This document shows positions 8,141-16,985 of a DNA stretch of 64,000 nt, piece after piece; within the stretch, counting starts at the first letter, position 1; each line of letters starts with the position of its first letter. This stretch comes from Pantoea cypripedii. GTDB taxonomy: Bacteria; Pseudomonadota; Gammaproteobacteria; Enterobacterales; Enterobacteriaceae. The stretch lies in the NCBI RefSeq assembly GCF_011395035.1, contig NZ_CP024768.1, positions 3,917,403 through 3,981,402 of the forward strand, read 5' to 3'. Made by a program: the position numbers and the translations under genes. Under the pieces are notes generated by a model, which had not been told where the DNA came from, made no database searches, and saw only the letters and a program-made list of their open reading frames with translations.

Positions 8141-9946
8141 TTACTCATCATCCCAGCCATCAAACTGACGCTTTTCATGCTGCATTTCGCGCTGGAAGAT
8201 ATCCTCCAGCTCGCGACGCGCCTCACGCACGCGTGAAACCGTTGCGCTGTCCGTCTGGTTGGGCACCAACTCCCGCAGCATACGCATATCCAGACGACGG
8301 AAATGATGCTGAGCACGTTGCGCCTGATGGGGGTGCATACCCAGTGAGATCAGCGCTTTGCGTCCCAGCTCCAGCGCACTGGAGAACGTTTCACGCGAGA
8401 ACAGCGTCACGCCCGCCTGGATCAGTTCATGGGCTTCCACACGGCCACGGGCCCGTGCGAGGATCTGCAACTGTGGGAAATGCTGCTGGCAGAGATGCAC
8501 AATCGTCATGGCGTCTTCCGGTTCATTACAGGTAATGACGATGGATTGCGCCGTAGCCGCACCCGCAGCGCGCAACAGCTCCAGCTCGGTCGCATCACCA
8601 TAGTAAACCTTGTAGCCATATTTACGCATCAGGCTAACTGCTGAGATATCGCGTTCCAGCACCGTGATACGCTTGTTATTTGCCATCAGCAGACGGCCCA
8701 CCACCTGACCGAAACGACCAAAGCCCACCACAATCACCTGGGGTTGATCATCTTCGACAAAGGGCTTCTCACTATCTTCTTCCGGTTCATTAAAGCGACG
8801 TGCCAGCAGACGATCAATCCCCTGCATCAGCAGTGGCGTAGTCATCATTGACAACGTGACGGTCACCAGCAACAGCGGCAGTTGATCACCACTAAACAGC
8901 TTTGCCGACGCTGCGGCCGAGAACAGCACGAAGGCAAACTCTCCGCCCTGGCTGAGCACCCCGGCAAACTGCTGACGCTCCGAGCTGCGCAGACCATACA
9001 CCCGCGCCAGCACATACAGCACCAGCGTTTTCACCGCCACCAGAATCACCACGCCAAGCACGATTTCCAGGATATGGGTGTAGAGCACACCGAGATTAAG
9101 CGCCATGCCGACGGAGATAAAGAACAGCCCCAGCAGCAGCCCCTTAAAGGGTTCGATGGCCACTTCCAGCTCATGGCGATACTCACTTTCCGCCAGCAGG
9201 ATACCGGCGATAAAGGTCCCCAGCGCCATCGACAGGCCGAGCGCATCCATAAATAACGCCGAGCCAAGCACCAGCAGCAGTGAAGCCGCAGTAAAGACTT
9301 CACGCACACCTGATGCGGCAATAAAGCGGAAAATCGGCCGCAGCAAAAAGCGACCACCAATCAGCATCCCGGCAAATGCCAGCACTTTCATGCCGACTTT
9401 CAGCCAGTCCACATGACCGCTGTCACCACCTCCCGCCAGCAGCGGCACCAGCGCCAGCGCCGGGATCACCGCTAAATCCTGGAACAGCAGCACCGAGAAA
9501 CCAAGCTGCCCGGCTTCGCTGCGATTCATGCCTTTATCACGCATCAATTGCAGCGCCATCGCCGTCGAGGACATTGCCAGACCGATGCCGCCAATCACTG
9601 CCGCCTGCCAGGAGAAATCAGTCAGCCACAACAGCACCCCGAGAATTGCGGCAGAGATCAGCACCTGGGCCGCACCCACACCAAAAATCGAACGCCGCAG
9701 CGCCCAGAGTTTCGCCGGGTTCAGTTCCAGGCCGATGATAAACATCAGGAATACTACGCCGAGTTCAGAGAAGTGCAGAATCTCGTCCACGTCGCTGATA
9801 AAACCCAATCCCCACGGCCCGATGGCAATACCTGCCAGCAGGTAGCCCAGCACCGCGCCGATGCCCAGTCGTGCTGCAATCGGTACGATCAGCACCGCCG
9901 CCACCAGATAGATAACACCGGCGGTAAGCAACGTTTGTCCTTCCAT
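8141..9946 (-). CDS. kefB: Glutathione-gated K+/H+ antiporter KefB
   Basis: KefB is an inner-membrane potassium efflux antiporter held closed by glutathione and opened by glutathione S-conjugates, protecting against electrophiles by acidifying the cytoplasm. The 601-residue protein has a CPA2 membrane domain with about 12 helices (to about residue 380), then an acidic linker and a cytosolic RCK/TrkA-N domain beginning with GFGRFGQVVG near 400. The length equals E. coli KefB. Its start overlaps the kefG stop by one base (ATG/TGA), as expected for a channel with its ancillary subunit. Confidence 0.96.
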   Translation of the reverse strand: MEGQTLLTAGVIYLVAAVLIVPIAARLGIGAVLGYLLAGIAIGPWGLGFISDVDEILHFSELGVVFLMFIIGLELNPAKLWALRRSIFGVGAAQVLISAAILGVLLWLTDFSWQAAVIGGIGLAMSSTAMALQLMRDKGMNRSEAGQLGFSVLLFQDLAVIPALALVPLLAGGGDSGHVDWLKVGMKVLAFAGMLIGGRFLLRPIFRFIAASGVREVFTAASLLLVLGSALFMDALGLSMALGTFIAGILLAESEYRHELEVAIEPFKGLLLGLFFISVGMALNLGVLYTHILEIVLGVVILVAVKTLVLYVLARVYGLRSSERQQFAGVLSQGGEFAFVLFSAAASAKLFSGDQLPLLLVTVTLSMMTTPLLMQGIDRLLARRFNEPEEDSEKPFVEDDQPQVIVVGFGRFGQVVGRLLMANNKRITVLERDISAVSLMRKYGYKVYYGDATELELLRAAGAATAQSIVITCNEPEDAMTIVHLCQQHFPQLQILARARGRVEAHELIQAGVTLFSRETFSSALELGRKALISLGMHPHQAQRAQHHFRRLDMRMLRELVPNQTDSATVSRVREARRELEDIFQREMQHEKRQFDGWDDE

Positions 9947-10497
9947 TACACACCTCCCTGCGGTAGCGGTGACGAGAGCCAGTCGCTGTAGGCTTGGGCA
10001 AAATTACGCAATACTTCCGGCGTCTGACGCCGCGCCCAGTAAATCACCATCGGCGTCATCCAGTGCATTCGGCACATCTGCGCCGTCAGCTCAAACGGGC
10101 GCATGATGTCGCTCATCGGATAACGGTTGAGGCCATGATGGTGATAAGCGGTTTCCGGCTCGCCGGTGGTGACGACGCTGCGCCAGTATTTGCCCTCCAG
10201 CGCATTGCCATCCACGCCACTGGCGAAGCCGCGTGACAGCACCCGATCCAGCCACTCTTTCAGCAATGCCGGGCAGCTGTAGGTATATAACGGATGCTGG
10301 AAAACCACGATTTGATGTTCGCGCAGCAGTTGTTGCTCGTAGTGAATATCAATAAAGAAATCCGGATAGTGGGCGTATAAATCGTGTACCGTGACGTGGT
10401 CCAGTTCCATAGCCGACTGCAGCAAAACCCGATTGGCAATCGAATCCTGAGATTCCGGATGGGCGTAAAGCAGCAGGATTTTGGGTGGCTGCGACAT
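9946..10497 (-). CDS. kefG: KefG, ancillary flavoprotein of KefB
   Basis: KefG is a quinone oxidoreductase-like flavodoxin-fold subunit required for full KefB activity. The 183-residue product starts MSQPPKILLLYAHPESQDS and contains the HPLYTYSCPALLKEWLDRV and YPMSDIMRPFE segments characteristic of KefG/KefF. The longer frame to 10572 is rejected because family members begin at this ATG, which has a GGAGGGGAACG ribosome-binding site. It is divergent from yheS. Confidence 0.96.
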   Translation of the reverse strand: MSQPPKILLLYAHPESQDSIANRVLLQSAMELDHVTVHDLYAHYPDFFIDIHYEQQLLREHQIVVFQHPLYTYSCPALLKEWLDRVLSRGFASGVDGNALEGKYWRSVVTTGEPETAYHHHGLNRYPMSDIMRPFELTAQMCRMHWMTPMVIYWARRQTPEVLRNFAQAYSDWLSSPLPQGGV

Positions 10498-10619
10498 CGT
10501 TCCCCTCCAAAGCAAAGCATCGTCACAGCGCAGGAATTCCGCTACCATGCTCGACGCAACTAAACAGTTCATCTAATTATGTTGCCAGTAAATTAACATA
10601 TTCTGACGATACGGCGCTT

Positions 10620-12527
10620 ATGATTGTCTTTTCCTCGTTACAAATTCGTCGCGGCACCAACGTGCTGCTGGATAACGCTACCGCAACCATCAACCCCGGG
10701 CAGAAAGTTGGCCTGGTGGGTAAAAACGGCTGCGGCAAATCCACGCTGCTGTCACTGCTCAAAGGTGAGATGAGCAGCGATGCCGGTAGCGCGACCTTCC
10801 CTGGCAACTGGGCGCTGGCCTGGGTCAATCAGGAAACCCCGGCGCTCAGTAAAGCTGCGCTGGAATATGTTATCGACGGCGACCGCGAATATCGTCAGCT
10901 GGAATCTGAATTAGCCGATGCTAACGCGCGTAACGATGGCAACGCCATCGCGCTGCTGCACGGCAAGCTGGATGCGATCCAGGCCTGGAGTATCCCGGCA
11001 CGCGCCTCCAGCCTGCTGCATGGTCTCGGTTTCTCCCAGGAACAGCTCCAGCGCCCGGTCAGCGACTTCTCCGGCGGCTGGCGTATGCGCCTCAACCTCG
11101 CACAGGCGCTGGTGTGTCGTTCTGATTTGCTGCTGCTCGATGAACCAACCAACCACCTCGATCTTGATGCGGTGATCTGGCTGGAGCGGTGGTTAAAAAG
11201 CTACGAAGGTACGTTGATCCTGATTTCGCATGACCGCGATTTCCTCGATCCGGTGGTGGATAAGATCATTCACATCGAACAACAGACGATGTTTGAATAC
11301 ACCGGCAACTACAGTTCGTTTGAGCGTCAGCGCGTCGCCAAACTGGCGCAGCAACAGGCGCTGTATCAAAGCCAGCAGGAGAAAGTGGCGCATCTGCAAA
11401 GCTATATCGATCGTTTCCGCGCCCAGGCGACCAAAGCGAAACAGGCACAGAGCCGTATCAAAATGCTGGAGCGCATGGAACTGATTGCGCCTGCGCACGT
11501 TGATAACCCGTTCAGCTTCAGCTTCCGCGCACCAGAAAGCCTGCCTAATCCATTACTGAAAATGGAGAAGATCACCGCAGGCTATGGCGACCGCATCATT
11601 CTCGATGCCATCAAACTTAACCTGGTACCGGGTTCACGTATTGGCCTGCTGGGGCGTAACGGTGCAGGTAAATCCACGTTAATCAAACTGCTGGCAGGCG
11701 AGTTAACCCCGCTGGCGGGTGAAATTGGGCTGGCGAAAGGTATCAAGCTGGGTTACTTCGCCCAGCACCAGCTGGAATTTCTGCGTGCCGACGAATCGCC
11801 GTTGCAGCACCTGGCGCGCATCGCGCCGAAAACGCTGGAGCAGCAACTGCGCGATTACCTTGGCGGCTTTGGCTTCCAGGGCGATAAAGTCAGCGAAGTG
11901 ACCGAACGTTTCTCCGGTGGCGAGAAGGCGCGCCTGGTGCTGGCGTTGATCGTCTGGCAGCGCCCTAACCTGCTGCTGCTCGATGAACCGACCAACCACC
12001 TCGATCTGGATATGCGTCAGGCCCTGACCGAAGCGTTGATTGATTTTGAAGGCGCGCTGGTGGTGGTCTCGCATGACCGCCATTTGCTGCGCGCCACCAC
12101 TGACGATCTGTACCTGGTACATGATCGCAAAGTGGATATCTTCGAAGGGGATCTTGAGGATTATCAGCAGTGGCTGAGCGACCTGCAAAAACAGCAGGCA
12201 CAGCAGGATGCCGCACCAAAGCAGGAAAGCGGCAACAGCGCTCAGGCGCGCAAAGATCAGAAGCGTCGTGAGGCGGAGTTACGCGTACAAACCCAGCCGC
12301 TGCGCAAAGAAATTGAGAAGCTCGAAAAGCAGATGGCGAAATGGCAGAGCCAGCTGAGCGAAGCCGAGCAGCTGCTGTCCGACAGCGCCATTTACGACCA
12401 AAGCCGCAAAGCGGATCTGACCGCCGCGCTGCAACGTCAGGCCGAGAGTAAATCGGCGCTGGAAGAAGCAGAAATGGCGTGGCTGGATGCCCAGGAGCAG
12501 CTGGAGCAGCTGCTGGCTGCGCCCTGA
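10620..12527 (+). CDS. yheS: ABC-F family ATPase YheS
   Basis: This soluble protein has two tandem ABC ATPase domains and no membrane region, the ABC-F arrangement; members act on the ribosome as translation factors. The 635-residue protein has P-loops GKNGCGKST (N-terminal domain) and GRNGAGKST (C-terminal domain), signature motifs FSGGWRMRLN and FSGGEKARLV, two LLLLDEPTNHLDLD Walker B motifs, a linker near 240-290 and a charged coiled-coil tail from about 525. The ATG at 10620 matches E. coli YheS; 45 upstream in-frame codons are ignored. Confidence 0.96.
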   Translation: MIVFSSLQIRRGTNVLLDNATATINPGQKVGLVGKNGCGKSTLLSLLKGEMSSDAGSATFPGNWALAWVNQETPALSKAALEYVIDGDREYRQLESELADANARNDGNAIALLHGKLDAIQAWSIPARASSLLHGLGFSQEQLQRPVSDFSGGWRMRLNLAQALVCRSDLLLLDEPTNHLDLDAVIWLERWLKSYEGTLILISHDRDFLDPVVDKIIHIEQQTMFEYTGNYSSFERQRVAKLAQQQALYQSQQEKVAHLQSYIDRFRAQATKAKQAQSRIKMLERMELIAPAHVDNPFSFSFRAPESLPNPLLKMEKITAGYGDRIILDAIKLNLVPGSRIGLLGRNGAGKSTLIKLLAGELTPLAGEIGLAKGIKLGYFAQHQLEFLRADESPLQHLARIAPKTLEQQLRDYLGGFGFQGDKVSEVTERFSGGEKARLVLALIVWQRPNLLLLDEPTNHLDLDMRQALTEALIDFEGALVVVSHDRHLLRATTDDLYLVHDRKVDIFEGDLEDYQQWLSDLQKQQAQQDAAPKQESGNSAQARKDQKRREAELRVQTQPLRKEIEKLEKQMAKWQSQLSEAEQLLSDSAIYDQSRKADLTAALQRQAESKSALEEAEMAWLDAQEQLEQLLAAP

Positions 12528-12538
12528 CAGCACATGCC

Positions 12539-12609
12539 GTAGCGGCACGATTTATCGTGCGTATTTTGCCCCTTAAAGGTCAAAAGAGCGCGATAAATCG
12601 CGCCGCTAC
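12539..12609. repeat. REP-type palindrome pair, family A
   Basis: Two inverted copies of GTAGCGGCGCGATTTATCGC or close variants face each other (12539-12560 and 12588-12609), between the convergent yheS and tauD. Each unit has a 5' GTAG followed by a hairpin with a TTTA loop. The left copy has compensating changes (GCACGA/TCGTGC) that keep the stem. The same unit occurs at 19156-19269 and 32745-32810. The paired arrangement resembles BIME elements mobilised by REP-associated transposases. Confidence 0.85.
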
Positions 12610-12622
12610 GACTCAGAGTCGC

Positions 12623-12742
12623 TAAAACGTTCGTAGCGGAGCGAGACAAGGCGCCAGACACGCCATGAACGGAGCATACAAAAGTATGTGAGTATCATGG
12701 CGCGTCGCAGCAACGCAGTCGCAGCCCGCTACGGGCGTTTTA
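12623..12742. repeat. ERIC-like element overlapping the tauD stop
   Basis: A 120-bp imperfect palindrome is bounded by TAAAACG..CGTAGCGG and CCGCTACGGGCGTTTTA. The centre GGAGCATACAAAAGTATGTG resembles the ERIC core GGAGCTTACATAAGTAAGTG, and the right arm GCAGCAACGCAGTCGCAGC resembles the ERIC arm. Its last three bases on the plus strand form the tauD stop codon. It is more divergent from the ERIC consensus than the element at 40666. Confidence 0.6.
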
Positions 12743-13579
12743 AACCGGTTTGTCCCCTAACACCGTTGCCCGATGCATCACCCGGCGCGCCGGATAATAA
12801 TCCGCATTGGCATAATGCTGCGTCACGCGGTTATCCCAGATCGCCACATCATGCTCCTGCCAGCGCCAGCGCACCTGAAACTCCGGTTTGGTGCTATGTG
12901 CAAACAGGAAGCCCAGCAGCGCGGCACTCTCCTTCTCACTCACCCCGACCAGGCGCGTGGTAAATCCTTCATTGACGAACAACGCCTTGCGACCGCTGAC
13001 CGGATGGGTACGGATCACCGGATGCAGCACCGGCGGGTGCTTCGCCACCGCCTGCTGCCAGCGCTGATGTTCCTCAGCGGTTTTGCGATATTTAAACTCC
13101 TGGAACGCCTTTTTAAAGTCATGCTCCGCCTGCAATCCTGCCAGCAAGGTTTTAAACGGTTCAGATAACGCCTCATAAGCCGCAATGCCGCTGGCCCACA
13201 GCGTATCGCCGCCACTTTCCGGCAACAGTTTAGCCGCCAGAATGGCGATCGCCGGAGGGGTCTCGATAAAGGTCACATCGGTGTGCCAGCTATCGTTATC
13301 GGGCGGGTTGTCCTGATGCGCATCCAGCACGATGATTTCCTCCACCCCGGCGGCATGAGGATAGACCGGATGGATATGTAAATCACCGAAGCGCACCGCC
13401 AGCGCACGCTGTTGCTCGGGCGTAATCGCCTGATTACGCAGGAACAACACCTGATGACGCAGCAGGCCATGATAAAGCTGTTCAAATTGCGCATCGCTCA
13501 GCGGGCGGCTGAGATCGACTTCGCTCACCTGGGCACCGATATACGGCCCCAGCGCGGTAAAAGTCACACGTTCGTTCAT
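12740..13579 (-). CDS. tauD: Taurine dioxygenase
   Basis: TauD is an Fe(II)/2-oxoglutarate dioxygenase that oxidises taurine to sulfite and aminoacetaldehyde, providing sulfur under sulfate limitation. The 279-residue protein keeps the iron ligands His99, Asp101 (SWHTDVTF) and His255 (VTQHYAN) at the E. coli positions. The C terminus ends GDKPV, about four residues shorter than E. coli TauD, and the stop lies in the end of an ERIC-like repeat. Its start overlaps the tauC stop by 4 nt. It is the last gene of tauABCD. Confidence 0.96.
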   Translation of the reverse strand: MNERVTFTALGPYIGAQVSEVDLSRPLSDAQFEQLYHGLLRHQVLFLRNQAITPEQQRALAVRFGDLHIHPVYPHAAGVEEIIVLDAHQDNPPDNDSWHTDVTFIETPPAIAILAAKLLPESGGDTLWASGIAAYEALSEPFKTLLAGLQAEHDFKKAFQEFKYRKTAEEHQRWQQAVAKHPPVLHPVIRTHPVSGRKALFVNEGFTTRLVGVSEKESAALLGFLFAHSTKPEFQVRWRWQEHDVAIWDNRVTQHYANADYYPARRVMHRATVLGDKPV

Positions 13580-14406
13580 TGCTGTTCTCCATTCCAGGGC
13601 GTCAGGCGGCGCTGCAAGGCGCGCAGACCCAGTTCTAAACTAAAAGCGATCAACGCAATCACCGCGATGCCTGCCAGCACCACATCCGTTGCCAGGAACT
13701 CTCCCGCCGACTGCACCATAAAGCCCAGTCCACGCGTGGCGGCGATCAGTTCGGCCGCCACCAGCGTTGACCAGCCGACGCCGAGGCCAATACGCAAGCC
13801 CGTAAGGATTTCCGGGAGCGCGCCGGGCAAAATCACCCAGCGCAACAGCTGCCAGCGCGTGGCACCGAGCGCCAGCGCGGCGCGGATACGTACCTGCTGG
13901 GCGTTCTTCACGCCCGCCAGTGTCGATAAGGTGACAGGAGCGAAAATCGCCAGATAAATCAGTAAGATTTTTGAGGTTTCGCCGATGCCAAACCAAATCA
14001 CCATCAGCGGTAAATAAGCCAGCGGCGGCACCGGACGATAAAGTTCAATCAGCGGATCGAGCAGGCCACGCATCGCCGGACTCAGCCCCATAGCAATCCC
14101 TACCGGAATGCCAATTAATGCAGCGAAGAACAGCGCCACCAGCATACGTGCCAGGCTGGCACCGAGATGCTGCCATAACGTAGCGTCCATAAAGCCCTGT
14201 GGACTGGCAATCAGCAGCAGCTTTTTCAACACCTGCTGCGGTGGTGGCAGAAACAGCGGCGCAATCAAGCCCAGTGCCGTCACCCCCCACCACACCAGCA
14301 ACAACACCGCCACGCTTAACAGGCTCAGGGACAGCTGACGCGACAACGGCCAGCGCAGACGACGCGGACGCGCCGCACGCGCTTTATCATCAATTAACGC
14401 ACTCAT
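13576..14406 (-). CDS. tauC: Taurine ABC transporter permease
   Basis: TauC is the inner-membrane permease of the TauABC sulfonate importer. The 276-residue protein has about six membrane segments and the BPD permease loop (EAA-like region around GATRWQLLRWVILPGALPEI). A basic cytosolic N terminus (DDKARAARPRRLRWPLSR) precedes the first helix. It overlaps tauB by 4 nt and tauD by 4 nt, consistent with one translationally coupled operon. Confidence 0.96.
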   Translation of the reverse strand: MSALIDDKARAARPRRLRWPLSRQLSLSLLSVAVLLLVWWGVTALGLIAPLFLPPPQQVLKKLLLIASPQGFMDATLWQHLGASLARMLVALFFAALIGIPVGIAMGLSPAMRGLLDPLIELYRPVPPLAYLPLMVIWFGIGETSKILLIYLAIFAPVTLSTLAGVKNAQQVRIRAALALGATRWQLLRWVILPGALPEILTGLRIGLGVGWSTLVAAELIAATRGLGFMVQSAGEFLATDVVLAGIAVIALIAFSLELGLRALQRRLTPWNGEQQ

Positions 14407-15170
14407 ACGAACGCCTCCCGCTGAGCAAATACCTGATTCAGCACGTATTCGCGCCGTTCAATAAACGCCGGATCGGATTTGATGCTGCGGCAGGGTTCAC
14501 CGTCGGCAAAACGCTGGCCAAAATCGAGTTTCAGACGTTCTACCACCCGCCCCGGCCCCGGCGACAGCAGCACCAGTTCACTGGCGAGAAACACCGCTTC
14601 TTCGATATCGTGAGTAATCAACAGGATCTGCTTGCCGGTATCGCGCCACAGCGTCAATAACAGGGTTTGCATCTGCTCGCGGGTAAAGGCATCCAGTGCA
14701 CCAAAGGGTTCATCTAACAGCAGCAGCTGAGGGTCAGCTGCCAGCGCACGGGCAATACCCACACGCTGACGTTGACCCCCAGAGAGCTGCCAGATAAAAC
14801 GCTTTTCCGCGCCTTCCAATCCGACTTTACGGATCAGGCGACGGGCAATGGCATGGCGTTCCGCTTTTGCCATCCCCGCCAGCTGCAAACCAAAGGCGAC
14901 GTTATCGATCACGTTGCGCCACGGCAGCAACCCTTCGTTCTGAAACACCACGCCACGCTCAGCTCCCGGCCCATTGACCTGTTTACCGTCCAGCGTGATG
15001 CTGCCGGATTCCAGCGGCAGAAAACCGGCGATCAAATTCAGCAACGTAGTTTTGCCACACCCGGAGGGTCCCAGCACCACCAGCAGTTCACGCTGATCCA
15101 GTTGCAGGTTGATGTCCTGCAACGCAGGCTGTCCGGCGTAACGCGCGTTAAGATGGGTGATGCTGAGCAT
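14403..15170 (-). CDS. tauB: Taurine ABC transporter ATP-binding protein
   Basis: TauB is the ATPase of TauABC. The 255-residue protein has Walker A GPSGCGKT (34-41), the Q-loop at VVFQNEGLLPW, signature LSGGQ (129-133), Walker B LLLLDEP (149-155) and the H-loop ITHDIEEA. It starts MLSITHLNARYAGQPALQDI. It lies 11 nt downstream of tauA and overlaps tauC by 4 nt. Confidence 0.97.
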   Translation of the reverse strand: MLSITHLNARYAGQPALQDINLQLDQRELLVVLGPSGCGKTTLLNLIAGFLPLESGSITLDGKQVNGPGAERGVVFQNEGLLPWRNVIDNVAFGLQLAGMAKAERHAIARRLIRKVGLEGAEKRFIWQLSGGQRQRVGIARALAADPQLLLLDEPFGALDAFTREQMQTLLLTLWRDTGKQILLITHDIEEAVFLASELVLLSPGPGRVVERLKLDFGQRFADGEPCRSIKSDPAFIERREYVLNQVFAQREAFV

Positions 15171-15181
15171 ACGACCTCCGG

Positions 15182-16159
15182 TTATTTCACTAAGGGGGCA
15201 ACGAAGCGGGTGGTCACGTAACTGCTGTAATCACTGGCCGCATCCGGCACCTTGCCCTGCTCTTTCAGGAAGTGTGCGGTATCAACAATCGCCTTATTCA
15301 CCGGTTTGCCGAGTTGCTCCAGCTGCTGCTGTGCGGTCAGATAGGTGTTGCCCTCAACCAATCCCGGCACCTGCGCTTCCGGCACGCCACTCAAACGAGC
15401 CAGTTTGCTGAGGTTATCGGGCTGTTTCAGCCACTGTTGCGGGTTATCGATATAGGCTTTCTGCGCATCCAGCGCGCTACGGGCAAACGCCGTGACGATT
15501 TCCGGGTGCTGCTGCGCAAAGTCTTTACGTACCACCCACACATCCAGCGTCGGCGCTCCCCATTTGCCGACCTGAGAGGAGTCAGTCAGCACCTTGCCAT
15601 CCTTTTCCAGTTCATTAACCGCCGGTGCCCAGACGTAAGCCCCGTCAATATCGCCACGCTGCCAGGCCGCAATAATCGCTGGCGGTTGCAGGTTAACCAG
15701 TTGCACGTCAGTCGGTTTGATGCCCCAGTGCTTCAGCGCGGCCAGCAGGCTGTAGTGGGTGGTGGAGATAAAGGGGACGGCAATACGTTTGCCGATCAGA
15801 TCTTTGGGGGTGCTGATGGATTTCTTCACCACCAACGCCTCGGAATTACCGAGCTGCGACGCTAACAGGAAGGCTTCAATCGGCAGTTGTTGCGTGGCGG
15901 CTACCGCCAGCGGGCTGGAGCCGATATTGCCAATCTGCACATCACCGGAGGCCAGGGCGCGCAACACACTGGCCCCGCTATCGAACTTGCGCCAGTCAAC
16001 GCTGGCTCCGCTCTCTTTGGCAAAGGTGTTATCGGCCTGTGCCACCTTGGCCGGTTCCGCCGAGGTTTGATAAGCCACCGTGACGTTAACCGCCTCGGCC
16101 TGGAAGGTCAGCAACGCCAGCGCTGCGGCTAACGTGGTTATGGTTTTCTTCACTGCCAT
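15182..16159 (-). CDS. tauA: Taurine-binding periplasmic protein
   Basis: TauA is the periplasmic receptor that delivers taurine to TauBC. The protein (about 325 residues) has a signal peptide with cleavage likely at QAEA-VNVTV, then VAYQTSAEPAKVAQADNTFA, nearly identical to mature E. coli TauA. There are two adjacent ATGs (16162 and 16159); I prefer the second for spacing to GGGGTG. That motif is partly inside a 5-bp hairpin (16170-16189), which might affect translation. In E. coli this operon is activated by Cbl under sulfur starvation; I could not define a Cbl site here. Confidence 0.95.
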   Translation of the reverse strand: MAVKKTITTLAAALALLTFQAEAVNVTVAYQTSAEPAKVAQADNTFAKESGASVDWRKFDSGASVLRALASGDVQIGNIGSSPLAVAATQQLPIEAFLLASQLGNSEALVVKKSISTPKDLIGKRIAVPFISTTHYSLLAALKHWGIKPTDVQLVNLQPPAIIAAWQRGDIDGAYVWAPAVNELEKDGKVLTDSSQVGKWGAPTLDVWVVRKDFAQQHPEIVTAFARSALDAQKAYIDNPQQWLKQPDNLSKLARLSGVPEAQVPGLVEGNTYLTAQQQLEQLGKPVNKAIVDTAHFLKEQGKVPDAASDYSSYVTTRFVAPLVK

Positions 16160-16291
16160 CATCTTGCACCCCAATATTTTTATGTTGGGTGCAGTGTCGC
16201 CAGCAGCAATGGTTTCATAAAGGAATTAAAAATTATCCCTAATGAAAATCGGTTCTTAGATCAACATCGGGCAAGGCTATGCGCAAAGAGC

Positions 16292-16314
16292 AAAAAGGCG
16301 CGTTGCCGCGCCTC
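16292..16314 (-). terminator. Intrinsic terminator of the LysE-family gene
   Basis: On the minus strand a GGCGCG stem with its complement and a GCAA loop is followed by a T5 run, 8-30 nt after the stop of the LysE-family gene. It separates that gene from tauABCD, so the two are separate transcription units. Confidence 0.88.
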
Positions 16315-16322
16315 GGGTTTAT

Positions 16323-16925
16323 TCAGTGCCAAATCAACAGCACACAGGCGGCGGTGAGAATCCCCATTGCCAGGTTAAAGATTTTCCACGCCCGTGGGCT
16401 GCGCAGCAGACGGCCGATGATCGAACCAAACCCCATCCAAATCACCCCGGAAACCACGTTGACCAGCGCCATACCGATGCTGATTGCCACCACGGAATGC
16501 AGATAGGCGGCACCGGCCAGACTAAAGCTGGCAACCGCACCCAGCGCCATCAGCCAGGCCTTCGGGTTAATCAGTTGCAGCAACCCTCCCTGCCAGAACG
16601 GCGTGGGTACCGGAGGTGCCGCATCCGTATCCAGTTTCTCATATTCGGCGGTGGCAATTTTCCACGCCAGCCAGAGCAGATACAGGCTACCGGCAATTTT
16701 AAGAACCAGATGAAGGGAAGGATAGAGTAGGATGAGACCACCCACGCCAAAGGCCACCATCAGCAGCATCACCTGCATACCGATCATGATGCCGATTAAC
16801 AACGAGAAGGTACGCAGAAAGCCAAAGTTGGCAGCGGAGGCGGTAAGTAACATATTATTAGGCCCTGGCGTGATCGCAGCGACCCAGAGAAAGCCCAGCA
16901 TTGATAAAAACAGACTTAGTTCCAT
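16323..16925 (-). CDS. LysE/RhtB family amino-acid exporter
   Basis: This 200-residue inner-membrane protein has five to six hydrophobic segments and the N-terminal family signature with ITPGPNNMLL near 19-28, followed by NPKAWL near 118. Members export amino acids or related metabolites; the substrate cannot be read from sequence. It lies between tauABCD and yheT and is divergent from yheT (60 nt apart), while E. coli has no gene here. The ATG at 16925 begins MELSLFLSML; the open frame upstream is antisense to yheT and ignored. Confidence 0.88.
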   Translation of the reverse strand: MELSLFLSMLGFLWVAAITPGPNNMLLTASAANFGFLRTFSLLIGIMIGMQVMLLMVAFGVGGLILLYPSLHLVLKIAGSLYLLWLAWKIATAEYEKLDTDAAPPVPTPFWQGGLLQLINPKAWLMALGAVASFSLAGAAYLHSVVAISIGMALVNVVSGVIWMGFGSIIGRLLRSPRAWKIFNLAMGILTAACVLLIWH

Positions 16926-16985
16926 GTTGATTCGGGTGCTCCTCACCCAGGAAAGCCAAAAACTCATCGAAACTATCAGCGAGAT

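Noticed and set aside
16160..16174. TTG start extending TauA by five residues
   Set aside because: An ATG pair at 16159-16162 gives a normal signal peptide, and the extension would begin within the ribosome-binding region.
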